64,000 nucleotides of DNA from Tetrapyrgos nigripes. Taxonomy: Eukaryota > Basidiomycota > Agaricomycetes > Agaricales > Campanellaceae. A model generated the notes under the pieces. It had not been told where the DNA came from and made no database searches. It saw only the letters and a program-made list of their open reading frames with translations. Of the stretch, positions 1 through 11,378 are shown piece after piece (positions within the stretch are counted from its first letter, which is position 1; every line of letters begins with the position of its first letter). The position numbers and the translations under genes were made by a program. The DNA lies in contig JAACJM010000073.1 in assembly GCA_013368315.1 (NCBI GenBank), positions 288,363-352,362 on the forward strand. The letters are read 5' to 3'.

Positions 1-3000
1 CCTGTTGCCAATCTTTGGGTTCCTGGAATGTTCAGCTTTGCAGATGGTGCTACAACAGAGCACTATAAATATCATTTCATTGCTGTGTTCCAGAGTATTG
101 CTGAGGGGGCATTAGCAAAGAACATAGAGATTACAGATGTAATGTTTGCTATGGTAAGTGATATCCACTATTTTAATATAGTATGATAGCTGAAGTCCAA
201 CACAGGTCGTGGACTTTAGTGATGCTCAGCGCCAGGGATTTGTGATTGCATTTTGCGATTTCCTATTCCAGGTTGAAAATGGACGGCGGTCTATTGAAGA
301 GCTTCGGCAGGCTGCACAAACCTTGTTAAAAGGTTGCGAGTATCATTATGATAAATCAGTCACTCGTGTCGCACGTATTGGAGAGGTTGTATCATCTGAT
401 ACCAAGGCCACCTTCAAAGAACTATGCCAAATGCTCCGAACAACCAACGATGAAGACCAGTACAAGACCACAATTGCAACAATTCGTCAGAGATGGCCCA
501 AAGTAACACCTTGGCTTGATTGGTGGCAAGCCCCAGAGCATGCCAGGATGATATTTCCTGCATGCAGAACAATGGATCCAAATCTTGCTGCTAGACTTCC
601 AAGTACGACAAATGGTGAAGAGGCACTGCATCCCATCATCTACCAAATTGCGGGGAAAAGCAATGATTTAGTTGCAGGTTTTGAAGGACTAGTTCAGGTG
701 GAAAAGTATCACCACAATTTGCATGATGTAGCTTCATGTATGTATTTCTATCTTCTGGACTTTTTCAGGATATTTACCATTACTGCAGATGGTATGCCAA
801 TCCGATATGGTACATCTAAACATCAAAAACAACAGCTCATTACATCCTATCTTCCTGTTCCAACTCAGTCCAAACCCACACATCCTGTCTCTTCCCCGTT
901 CAAGCGAAACCGAACCACCATGAAGGAGGGCAGAGGGCCAGACACTCAAGCAGATCTGCAAGCTGGAACTAGAAAGCGCAAAACTGCCTTTGCAGATCCA
1001 TCTGAAATGGATCCTGCCACTCCTTCTAAGAAGATTAGACAGACTTCTTCAAAACACACCCAATTTCCTGCTAGCCAAATCAGCCTTGTCACTTCCCCCT
1101 CCAAGTCTCAACCATTGCCAGCCTTCCTGGGTCACACTGTTGACATCAAGCAGGTCAAGGAACTTCCATCTTTTCCTTGGAATCAGAATTCTTGCTGGCT
1201 TGATGCAAGTCTTCATGCACTGTCTAGTGCCTTTCTACTTCATCCTCAAGCCTGGCAAGACTTTTCCACCCTTGCTGCTGTTGAGTCACAAAGTGATTCC
1301 CCTTCCCATGCCTTTCGGCTGCATGCCATACTACATGCACAGAGACAGTGGCCAGTCTCTGCATTTCAAGGCTCTGATCATGGTCATGCAAAACAATTGG
1401 AAACACTGCGAGACAACTTCCGAGTGTATTTATCTGAGAACAGCTTGCTAGATTATGGCATACATGAGTATCAGTCTCCCTGGGTATGATCTCACTGCTT
1501 ATATATGTACACAAGGTTTCTGATGACAGTAATTATAGAGCTGGTATAATTCTGTGATAGCCCAATCATGATCTTCATCTTCCTACAGCCAGTTTTTTTG
1601 CTGCAGTGAAACAGACTCTCTGGAGCTGTGAAACTTCAAACAATACACACTACAGGATTGAAAAACCACGAATTCAACGTATTCCAAGTGGGCCGTTTGT
1701 CCAGGACAATCATCGCTATAATAAAAAAATCAAAGATTGGATGCAGCAGCTTACTCAGCTTCAGAAGGCTATGAAGACAGACCCATATGGATACTGCTGG
1801 CGGAACAAAAACGTTGGAGAGGAGCACATTTACTTTTGTCCTGCAGGAGCTTTGGAGATGGAATTCTGGATATCCATTCCAGTTGTGTTGATCATTGAAT
1901 CAGCAGCCGAGCATGGAAAGGCGCCACCTAATTGGGACTATCCAAAGTTGATTTATCCCAAGACAAAACGGGATGGAGAGCTGCATGGGATGGTCTATGA
2001 GATGGCTAGCCGAATCTTTTCAAATCAGACTCATTTCATTTGCCATAGTCTTGTTGCAACGCCAACTCGTAATTCTGCTGTCTTCACTTATGACAGCATG
2101 ATCAAGCAGGGTTACAGCCAGTACAATAAAGCAGGGGCAGAGCGGTTGCTGTATGGCTCAGAGCCAGAGTGTCCTGCAGGATATTCCACACACTCAGTAG
2201 TGTATATACTAAAAGGAGGGGCACTAGCACAACAAAAGTTCCAGGAGCGGCAGTTTGATGATGCTCAGAAGATGATGAATGTGGTTTTAAATGTAGAAGA
2301 AGCGGGCTTTGTAGAGAGAGCAAATGTTCGGGAATTATCAGCAGCTGAGAAAGCAGTATGGAGCAATAATAGGACTGCACGCGAGTTTGAGATAGGTGCT
2401 GTTTTTAATCTCTTACTGAAACATCATATTCTCATTGCAATGATTTGCAGCAGGCGCATCGGTTGTGGATGCAGTGAAGGATAGAATGGATGTTGAAGAT
2501 ACCAAGGTTAGTACAACATTCTTTGTTTTGTAGCCATGGTTCTGAGACAATTGTTTCTGTGCATTCTCAGCTCAAAGATCTCCAAGAACTGTCTGGTGTA
2601 AGACATGATTTTCAAACAATGGAAACATTATGGCAAGATCAGGTCACTTGATATATTCTGCAGTCATAAATTCAATCACTGACTTGGTCTATATCAGGAT
2701 AAGACACTTGGGTCAACATTTCTTGAGGAACAAGATATCCAGAATCTCAGGAACACTCAAGTGGATGGTCACATTATAGATGCATACTTCTCTATTTATT
2801 ACCGCAAAGCGGGCCAACAACTTGGACTCTACATCTTGCCAGCTATAGACAGGTACAAAAGGAATGAGTTGGCAGCATCAAAGGATCAGCACAAAATGCT
2901 TTATGAAATGGGTGAAAGCTGTGGTGTAATATTTCTTGACATGACTTCTGGAAATATCACTGATTATATTCATCTAGCTATGGGCTGATAAATCTCCAAA

Positions 3001-3753
3001 AGGGATTGTGCTTCCAATGTTTGTGGATGATCATTGGATTGTTGGTACTGCAGATCTCACTTCACACAATATTGAGATATACACTACAGCATTCAAGAAT
3101 TATGGTGCTCAAAGCCCTTATCGAGACATTCTTAAAGTAAGTATTTACAGCATACTCTCAGACCAAACAGTAGATTAAGTTCATGCTAGATTGGGAAGTC
3201 TTGGATCAATTATGGATCACAAAATGTCCATGATTTTTATCCTGCTTTTCGTGAATGGAAGGTTGAAGTCCATGTGAGTACTCTGAATTTTCTGTGTATA
3301 CTTCACTTCTTGACAGGATTTTCTTAAAGTATCACACTGATCTTCCAGATCTGACAGTCAGTGGTGTCTATGTTATTGGAGTTATTCTTCTTGTGGTTGT
3401 GAGTGGCTGTCAACCAGATCAAATTCAAGAAATTTTGGATCCCAGAATGCTGCCTCTGGTAGCTGCAGAGATAATGAGCCAGTTCCTTGACAATGCTATC
3501 AAAGTTCCACCATTGGAACAAGAGGCTGGAATACATTTCAATATGTAAGATACCATTTGTGTTCACCTTCAAGCCAAATGCCTCAAATTTCTTTTTCAGA
3601 CAATCAAACCTACTGGATACCAGGAGAAGCAAAAGACTGCAGGCCAAATTGGAAGCTGAACCACATTCCCTGAGGATGCAGAGCAAGGAGAATATCCAGA
3701 CATTTAAATTGGGGAAAGGATCATACTATTGGGAAGAAATCAATGATGGTTGA
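1..3753 (+). pseudogene. Mobile-element protein: MULE-like transposase end, USP-like and Ulp1-like domains (5' cut, frameshifted)
   Basis: The reading frame enters from the left edge (intron about 154-206). The first ~50 residues, with FADGATTEHY..HF, look like the end of a MULE/KDZ-type transposase. Next comes a helical block with the motif LPSTTNGEEALHPIIY, known to me from Agaricomycete mobile-element ORFs. A USP-like peptidase follows: Cys box NQNSCWLDA (about 1180-1210) and His/Asp box THFICHSL...YDS (about 2030-2100). The C-terminal part (2761-3753) is Ulp1-like, with VDDHW present. Two lesions are visible. The frame breaks near 2985, where seven extra bases (atgggct) separate IHLA from DKSPKG. 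The expected DCGVYV reads VSGVYV, so the catalytic Cys codon appears changed to Ser. Introns lie near 1482-1592, 2395-2450, 2507-2570, 3136-3190, 3273-3317 and 3546-3598. It is probably a dead copy. The transposase subfamily is inference. Confidence 0.68.
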
Positions 3754-4388
3754 TTCTGTTATCAAGCTCTAAATTCCAAATCAAACAATATTGTCATAAA
3801 GTATTCTACTAACAAAGTGATATTGTACTCCTGAGAGAGTGTGAGGTAAAAGTCAAGTAATAGGTTGGTCAGTGGAGCCAAGTATTAGCGGTAATTATGA
3901 CTCCTCTGAGATGACAGAAGATAATACTGTAAGAGGACAATTTCTTGATTTCTACCCTCAGGAGCTATTCACCTCAGCTGAACAGTGATTTATTGTATAG
4001 ACCATGTCCTCTCCCTATGTTTACACCACCTCACATAGCACTGAACCTTTTGGATGCTGAGCAGTTGCAAATGTAAGGGGACAGTTTCTTTGTTCAACAT
4101 AGGAACATTATCTTCTTGGCTTCTGGAGTCTCTTTTGCCATCATGCCCTTACTCCAAATTTAATTTCTACCTGTTGGATGGATTCCCATCTCCTCTGAAA
4201 ATTTGATTTTGAGAGGGAATGTTCACTACAACTGCTTTTATAAGACTTTCTGTAAGGAGACAATTTTCTGTTTCTTCCCTATGTCCTTTGAAACTAAATT
4301 AACAGATTGAATGAAATAGTATAGTACTTATACTGGTTTGGATAAGTTGAAATTAACTATTTGTAGGAAATGGAATTTACTGGGTTAG
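3754..4388. other. Gene-free stretch with three LTR-start-like motifs
   Basis: No coding exon is recognised between the two convergent mobile-element ORFs. Three short segments begin with tgtaag(a/g)gga caattt-type sequence, near 3929, 4071 and 4249. They resemble the TGTAAGGGGGCAGTTTCC start of the gypsy LTR seen at the right end of the window. They may be eroded LTR fragments, but similarity over about 20 bp is weak evidence. Confidence 0.3.
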
Positions 4389-5391
4389 CTAAATAAGTTG
4401 CTGTAAATATACTGGTTTTCGTCTACGCGCTTCCTTTCGGATTGCCTCAAATACTTTCTTTCCCCTCTCCTTATCTGCCTTGGATTCCATGACACGTATT
4501 AACCAGCTGGGATGAAGCACCAGCTGGGTATTTGTCATTCTCTCCTGCCGGTCACTTCCAGTGAAATCAACACCACGAACAATAAAATGAGACTCTCCAC
4601 CGACAACACAATAGTACACTCGTCGAACAAGCAAACCTGTGTGTTCACCAACAATGATAACCATAAGTCCTTGCTCAGTATGAGCAGAAGGCCATTGAAG
4701 TGGTCCACAGATATTGGCTGGTACAACACCAAGGCGAGGTCGGTGAGTGTTGAAGATTGCACCATCTGATACATGAACCCAGGCCTTTGCTTTTGGCTCC
4801 AATAAGCTGACTTCCAAGGTCAACCCATTTAGACGTGGATTGAGAATCCAGTGCTTGTAGAAATTCTTTGAGAATAGCATAAAATATAAAAGAATGAGTA
4901 CTCACAGTGATTTCAGGCTGAGAGTCATATTGGTCAGGAGTCCATGGAGCAGCAGCAGTATTAAGGCTGTCGACATTGACGTCAGAAGGAATGGGTGTAG
5001 TACTCCATGGAACATTGATTGGAGCAGGCCAGCATTCAGGAGAATAAGGAACTTCACAAGGCATACAACAATAACCAGGGCGAAGTGAATATCCTTCGTG
5101 ATAGTGCCGTAGCGGATCAATGTCATCTAGTGGCTGAAAATGACTGGAAGAGAGATAAGTTACATGAAGATCACATAGAGTACACACTTACTCAACATGA
5201 CGTACATGGTCATAATCTAAGTTGATGCTTGGACAGACCTGGATGCCAAATTTCTGAAGCTCGACACGGAGTTGCAAGCCACTGTAATTTGGAAATGGTC
5301 GAACATCACGAACGATACCTCTGTATCCCTTCTCGCTACCCTTGACAACATAGACATGCTGTCCAATCCAAGGTGTTCGGCCAATATTCAT
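4389..5391 (-). CDS. KOW-domain protein, mobile-element-associated type
   Basis: Three exons are supported. Exon 1 runs from ATG at 5391 to about 5189. Exon 2 encodes HFQPLDDIDPLRHYHEGYS and a Pro-rich linker. Exon 3 runs from NFYKHWILNPRL to the stop at 4389. Both introns have GTAAGT/GTGAGT donors and normal acceptors. The N-terminus PWIGQHVYVVKGSEKGYRGI is a KOW-type beta-barrel as in Spt5/NusG-like proteins, and a second KOW-like segment is GLMVIIVGEHTGLLVRRV. Long Agaricomycete ORFs with this pattern are commonly dispersed and repeated near transposons. Here the ORF converges on the transposase pseudogene. It is short for the family, so upstream exons may be lost. It could bind nucleic acid, but no function is established. 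Confidence 0.6.
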
Positions 5392-6210
5392 AGGCAGTAC
5401 GAGTATGTAGATTGTATGAGAACTGATTTGCGTTATGAAGAAAAGGCTGAGAGTGCGTGAAAAGGGTAAAAGAAACCGATCAATGAGCTTGCTATATTAA
5501 ATGCGTCGGGCATTTGCTCGCCCGCACCTGATGCGGATGGCCCGCACATATGACATCACAGTCCAGTTTACGCTGGCACGCTGGCGACACGGCAGTGGCA
5601 CGTCACCGGCACGCCGGGTGGCACGTCAGTCCAATCACTGCCGTGCCACCCCGATAGATCTGCGTGTCGCCCGATGGATCGGGTCATACATTTTCGAAAG
5701 TTCAGAGTATAAATCTTACATTACTTAGATATATCCTACACTGGTACGTTATACATGGTTTATACACCTCTATTGTCTACTAATACAACTTGAAATTTCC
5801 AGTATACTATTACTATACATTCAGATTGTACATACATTTATGAAAACGACACGCCGACACGCCATAACGGCACGGCGGCAAGCCAGGGCGACACGGTAAA
5901 TTCTACATACCGCCACAGACTCTGACCAAGTGTCGCTAACGAGCTCGATATAAACTGGAGAGTCGGCGGTGGCAGGGGCGGTGTCGTACTTTCGTTGTTT
6001 CTGTGAGCGAATAGTGGTACTGACTCCACCACTGGAGACATAGAGGGCGACTTTACATCGAGACATAGTGATTCGTGAAACAGAGCAAGAACATAACAAG
6101 AATAGCGAGAGTCTAGACCCGGTTACGCCACCCCGCTTAGTCATGATGAATACGCAGGCGGTCATTTGCTGGCAACTCTCTCCGCAACCACCACCACCCC
6201 GAAGAACGAC
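5392..6210. other. Intergenic, GC-rich repeat-like segment
   Basis: No convincing gene. Positions 5500-5700 and 5840-5920 are unusually GC-rich and repetitive, with recurring ggcacg/gacacg words (gacacggcagtggcacgtca; gacacgccgacacgccataa). Between them lies AT-rich DNA. The segment looks like an inserted, degenerated repeat upstream of the RNA-binding protein gene. The last ~150 bases before 6211 would hold that gene's promoter and 5' leader. Confidence 0.35.
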
Positions 6211-7661
6211 ATGGACAACGGTACGTCTTCACCACCGCCGACGACGACGAGCACATCTTCTTCCTTGCTATTGCTGTCGACTTTGACGATTCCAATGACG
6301 ACAACGACCTCTTCACGAGCGATGTTTGTGCCAGCTCAAGGCTAGCCCTACGACAAACGTCGACTTCAGTCTTTACTGTATCTTTCGGCTTGGTTTCGGT
6401 TCTTCGACGTACCTTCACATCGTCTTATCACCATTGTGCTGCAAAGCCTCGCTTTTTACGACGTCTTTGTACGACTTTTCGACTTCACGGCGTCTAATGG
6501 ACACCCGTCGTTACCGTCCCTCATGTTTCGTCCCACCACACTCTTCACCATGTCATCTCTCGTCATTTTCGCTTTTTTCGCCTTCTCATCTCACCCGCAT
6601 CTCTGTCTCGCCCGTCTATGTTCTTACATTGGACTGATTCTCAGCCTGGCAAGATTCTGCCCCAAACTCCGCCGTCGGCATCCCTGTTGACGCCGTCAAG
6701 GGCTCGTCCAACAGCATGGTAGTGGACGAGCCGTACACTCCAGGTGCCAGGAGATCAAGTCGTAGCCGCAGTCCTGGTGATAGAGGGTTCGTCCATCATT
6801 TTCCATGCCTTTATCGTCTACTAATTCCCTACTGTCTCTAGACGCGGCGAAATCGACCAAAACCCCGGAAACAACTTACACGTTTCTGGGCTGAGCAAAA
6901 AAGTGGACAACCGCGAGCTTGAAGCCGCGTTTGCCAAAGTTGGAAGGGTGAGTGTTACTTTTGGGTCTTCAGGGATATGCTGACCCTGTCCTTAGGTCCA
7001 AAAGGTCTCCGTGGTCTATGACCCTCACACTCGTGAATCGCGCGGGTTCGCTTTCGTGACGATGGAGACGCCAGAGGAGGCTGATGCAGCCGTCACGGCG
7101 TTAAATGCTACAGATCTGATGGGAAGGGCCCTGACTGTAACCAAAGTGAGCGTCCACCCTCTCTCTTCCGTCATCCCTTTCCTCCATTCATCTTTCCAAA
7201 TATCATTACTGACCTTATCTGTCTATGTGCTCTTGCTTGCACAGGCCAAACGTAGTCGCGCTAGAACCCCAACGCCTGGCAAGTACCATGGCCCGAAAAA
7301 GAGGAGTCATTGTATGTCTTTCCTTCTCTTCTTTTTTGTTTTCTTTCTCCTTCACTCAACCGTTGCTGACTACACTCTTGGAGCAGATAATGAGCGTCCA
7401 TATGACCCTCGCCCCTACGATGACCGCTACCGGTCCTCTCGTGGTGGAGACCGCGATAGAGATCGCGGCCGAGACCGTGGTGACCGGGATCGCGACAGAG
7501 GGGATCGTCATGATGACTACCGCGGCGGTAGAGGTGACCGAGGTGACCGTTACGATGACTATGGTCATGGAAGAGGCAGTAGCGGCGGGGGAGGCAGAGA
7601 CCGGGACAGGGACAGGGGAGGAAGAGGAAGAGACTTTGGTGGTGAGAGAGAGAGGTTCTAG
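6211..7661 (+). CDS. Tra2/SR-like RNA-binding protein (one RRM, RG/RD-rich tail)
   Basis: Read as six exons: 6211-6220, 6645-6786, 6842-6947, 6996-7145, 7245-7311 and 7387-7661, totalling 750 nt (249 residues). The first coding exon is only 10 nt. The RRM is clear: RNP2-like LHVSGLS, RNP1 RGFAFVTM, then NATDLMGRALTV. An RS-like start (RRSSRSRSPGDRG) precedes it. The tail is rich in Arg-Asp-Arg and Gly repeats and ends GGERERF. This order (RS, RRM, RS/RGG) is that of transformer-2 type splicing regulators, which act in the nucleus on exonic splice enhancers. It converges with the transcription factor ending at 7990. The 424-nt first intron is long for this window. The family is confident; orthology to Tra2 proper is probable. 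Confidence 0.87.
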
Positions 7662-7989
7662 GCTTGGTGTAATAAGGGCGTACGTGGTCACTAAAGCCTG
7701 CCCATGGCGCTTCCTCTTTTCTCTCCAACTCTTAATGATCCTTCTGCTGTCGCCGCTTGTCAATTGCTATCCTCATCACTCGCTATCGATTGTTCATTAC
7801 GGTCATGGTACTATACTGGTTAAATAGTTATGCACTGGTCCTAAATATTGTTATGTACATGTCTAAACATTGTTACTGAAGTACTGAGGCCTAAGCGCTA
7901 AGCGCTAAGCCTTCTATGTATTGTACAAGGTTACATAGCTGATATTGTACGACCATATGAAGGTACTGCAAAGTTTGACGTCGTCCAAG

Positions 7990-10900
7990 CTATGAACGCT
8001 CCATTGACGAAAATATGTGATCCATACTGGACATCAAGATGTCCCAGTCCTCTGGCTGGCTGGGTAACCGTATATCAGCCAGACACTGAAGAGATACATA
8101 ACTGGCTACTACCTTGCAGCTGCCACTGCAGAACTAGAATTATTGTTAACGTCGGTATTTTGATCAAATATTGCGAGTTCTTCAGCTGTAATATCGTGAT
8201 GATAGCCCCAATTCGATGCGATAGAACCAATCTGAGATCCAGAATGGTGAAAAAGTCCGTATGTGTATAGCTGCTCGTTGGAATAAGATGAAGTGGAGTC
8301 TGTGCTGGTAGTTTGGTTTTCGTTTGACAGCGTAGGATCTAGTCTTGAAGTTGCTTGCCATCCAGAGGTTTGTCGTTCATGGTAATTGGCAGACATGACG
8401 GCGTTGATAGTGTCGCTATCATGCGGCAGCGGCGAGTTGAGCAAATGGTTTGATTGATGATAGACTTGACTCAAACTTACACCAAGCGTCCTGCCAGGGA
8501 GTATCTACAGAATGGATTTAATAGACGAGCTATAAAACTTGAAGGGAAATACATGGCATCGACATCCTCACCTCGTCTCAAAAGTTCGCAACATATCAAT
8601 GCAGGCATTCATACCATCAAGTTCACTCTTGGGATCGTAACCGGGATTCATATACTTTTCCCTCCACATATTAACCGCAAGGATCATGGCCGAACCGTAG
8701 AGTGGATACTGTATAGACGTCAGGAACTGTAAGAATATCCAACTGGTATGGCCAGCTCACCAGAAACAGGTAATGGCGAACAACACTCTTCTTCAAAGCA
8801 ACTTGAACCACACCAATGCAGGACCGAGCAGCATTCGTACAGATCTCTAGTGTAGAAAATGGCATTTCCGAGTCCTGTCTTGGCTTAGGGATAAATTTTC
8901 TATAGACCTGAATTTGTATCCAATAAAATACGCCGTAAAGAGCGGCGGATTGAGAGAAAAACATGCTATCTTGATGATTAGGGTTCCATTTCACTGTGCG
9001 TGTCCAAGGATTGATAATGATGAATATGGTGGAGTGACAGTCTACAGAGAGACAGGAATAACCTACAGTGGCTCGGGATCGACTCGACCCATTTGCTGAA
9101 ATCAGAATTGATCTGCTTCAGGGCATTCTGCTGCCGAAGACCATTTGTGCGTACAGAATACTGGCAGCTGCTATTAGATTGGTCGGTTTTATCGAGGGTA
9201 AATTAGCACTGACCACAGCTTGATGCGCAACAAAGACTATTTCCATCAGTTTCATGAAATGTTTCCAGTACGCAATGCGGGCTGGTCGTCCTGGAGGCTG
9301 AACAAAAATTTCCGTGGGGTTGGTGCTCTCCCAATATTCGTCGTCGCATTCAACACAATGTTCAAGGACCAAACTGACACGTCAAAATCAGCAAAATAAT
9401 GGTGAGAATGTGAGTTGAAGAAGAGACCCTACTCCGAGTCTTCAATCGTGATTCCTCTCGGACATCCAAGCATCGCGCTCAGTTTGGAATCAAGGGAGAA
9501 TAAGACCCAAAAAACTCGCTTCCACAGCTCATTTTCCGTAGTCGGTCCTCGACCGAGGGCCAGAGCAACGCTCCGATGAGCTCCTTTTTGTTGCGCAAGA
9601 CGCACAGCGATCCCAGCCATCATATACGCGATGTCTGATCCACCGGACAAGTTTTGTACGTATACAACTGCAAGCTAGAGAGCATTTAGTGACGTTTGAC
9701 GACCAGGGACGAAAAATAACGTACCGTATACATCTGTATATGGTAAAGCGATATACTTCGTTGACCAAACGCAGTTTGAGCGATAGGCAGCTGTTGAAAC
9801 CATTTCATACCAGGCGATATGAAAGGAGTGTCTTCGGACTCCTGGGCTAGCTGATGCTCTTCCAGGAAAATAGCACCCAAAGCGCAAACGGATAAAACAA
9901 GGGCTCCAAACGCATCATCTCGTAGATGAAGTCCTTCGTTAATCGACCTTTCAAACGATGGTCGATGAAGTAAAGGCATGTAGGTGTTTTGGTGGATAAA
10001 ATAAGCATCCACCAACTTTCGTAATTGGTCAATGTCTGGGAAGTCAAAAGTAGACGCATCTGGGAAAGCTGGTGACCACTTTTCATAATCGAAGAGATGG
10101 TAAATACAACGAGAATGGAGGTTTCTTTACTCGACTCACCGGCTGAAAATCCCAAAACTTGGCTCTCTTAGATTTCTTGAGCAGAGATTCCCATCCAGGA
10201 AGGCCATAGTCCACTTGTTTACGGTGATTCATTGCCGTCACTACGAGCATCATGTCACTCGACTCGCCGAGATAGACTCGTCGTGGTGACGTGGTAGCAG
10301 GAGCCAAAGTGAATCGGCTCATCTCCCGAGAAAGCTGCTCTACATCGTCAGCGTCATCGGAAAGAGTTTTCTTACGTCCATCTGCAGAGTCAGGTTTTTC
10401 CTTATCCCGTATCAGAGGACGGTGCTCTCGTCTACAAATGGCGAGCTCGTCTTCCAAGACTTTGATGCGAGATATCAGTTGGGTAATGACCTCCTTAGTG
10501 GTTGCATTATCTTCCAGCATAAGAGCTACCTCTGAAGCTGTTCCTTTGAGATTTTGGCTAACCAGTTCTTTGACGATTTGAGAGAAACCTGGCCGACTCG
10601 ACCTAGACGAAGATGAATGATGAGTAATATCTGAAAAGAACACCGGAAGTAAGCTACCTACCCAGGCTTGGGACCTCGTTTCTGCAATGGTCATGGACAC
10701 ACCCATTGAGATAATCATCGTACTACCGCGTACAATTTTACATTTGAAAGTGACTTCACCTGCTGTGTTCTATTATGGGTACATTCCATATCTTGATTTC
10801 TGCAGTTGGTGCAGACATTGCCCGGCGTTGTAGAACCATCACCTTATTCATTGCAAGTAGTCATGAGCGGGTCCATGAACGAGCTTCAATTGAGCTTCAT

Positions 10901-11066
10901 CAAGACTGAAATTCTTACATCTGACTGGTAACGATCCAGAAATAGGATAGAAATAGGATCAGTTTGAGTAGTGGGATGGATATCAACATCAAGGTATCTT
11001 ACTTTTTCGTCGTTTACACTGATCGCAAGAGGTTTGAGCGCGCCGCTTTTTGTCCGAGTCTGACAT
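7990..11066 (-). CDS. Zn2Cys6 fungal-specific transcription factor (copy A)
   Basis: Starts at ATG 11066 (MSDSDKKRRAQTSC). Exons 1-3 are 11066-11003, a 6-nt microexon 10924-10919, and 10842-10760. Spliced together they give CDQCKRRKIRCDG...CTNC...C, a complete CX2CX6CX9CX2CX6C binuclear zinc cluster. A short KRGPKPG exon and a coiled-coil stretch (ISRIKVLEDELA) follow. The middle homology region of the Fungal_trans family includes YMPLLHRPSFERSI, LHLRDDAFGALVL and ELWKRVFWVLFSLD. The last exon, reached by an intron after AAA (about 8107), encodes EDWDILMSSMD and stops at 7990. It should be a nuclear DNA-binding regulator of the XlnR/Gal4-like class. Targets are unknown. It is paralogous to copies B and C and divergent from carboxypeptidase S. 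Confidence 0.85.
10919..10924 (-). other. 6-nt microexon of transcription factor A
   Basis: The six bases TCAGAT (minus strand) lie between acceptor ...taccag and donor gtaaga. Exon 1 ends AAA A and exon 3 begins GT GAT GGT. Inclusion gives K-I-R-C-D-G, the Zn2Cys6 consensus. Skipping it would give a shift-free K-S-D-G that lacks zinc ligand C3. Flanking introns are 78 and 76 nt. Confidence 0.85.
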
Positions 11067-11378
11067 GATGATGGCGGTTCAGAAACAAGATGGTTGTTTG
11101 ATGTTGCTTGAGATACGCTAGTCAATAAGTGCCCGGTTCCGTCCCGGACACAACTGAATCACTATGGTAGTAGCACAGCAAATTCCCTCTACGGGCTCAT
11201 TGAAGAATGGAACAGGAGAACCTTGAGATGGGGACGAGACTGGGTGAGCCAAAGAGCCGGCCCGTTCCTGCAAGAAAAAAAGGTCGGCCCGGCTATCATC
11301 TGCCCCGGCCAACTTCTACTTATTCTCAACGTCGTCACGGGTAATTCAGCTTCCTTGCCTCCGTGGAGTCCTTCAGCC
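11067..11378. promoter_or_regulatory. Divergent promoter region between transcription factor A and carboxypeptidase S
   Basis: The 312 bases separate two divergently transcribed start codons, so both promoters must lie here or overlap exon 1. No TATA box or named operator is convincing. An open frame reads through from 11223 into the carboxypeptidase, but the ATG at 11379 fits the family's short cytosolic tail before the membrane anchor. Confidence 0.45.

Noticed and set aside
5821..6418. Minus-strand open frames upstream of the Tra2-like gene
   Set aside because: Composition is low-complexity, no motif is recognised and no splice support exists; the region is better read as promoter and first intron of the plus-strand gene.
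7225..7827. Long open frames overlapping the Tra2-like tail on both strands
   Set aside because: They are shadows of the repetitive Arg/Gly/Asp codons; only the frame ending at 7661 continues the RRM.
11223..11378. Upstream extension of carboxypeptidase S in the same frame (MRWGRDWVSQ...)
   Set aside because: It would put about 50 extra residues before the short cytosolic tail typical of the family. The ATG at 11379 gives the usual architecture.
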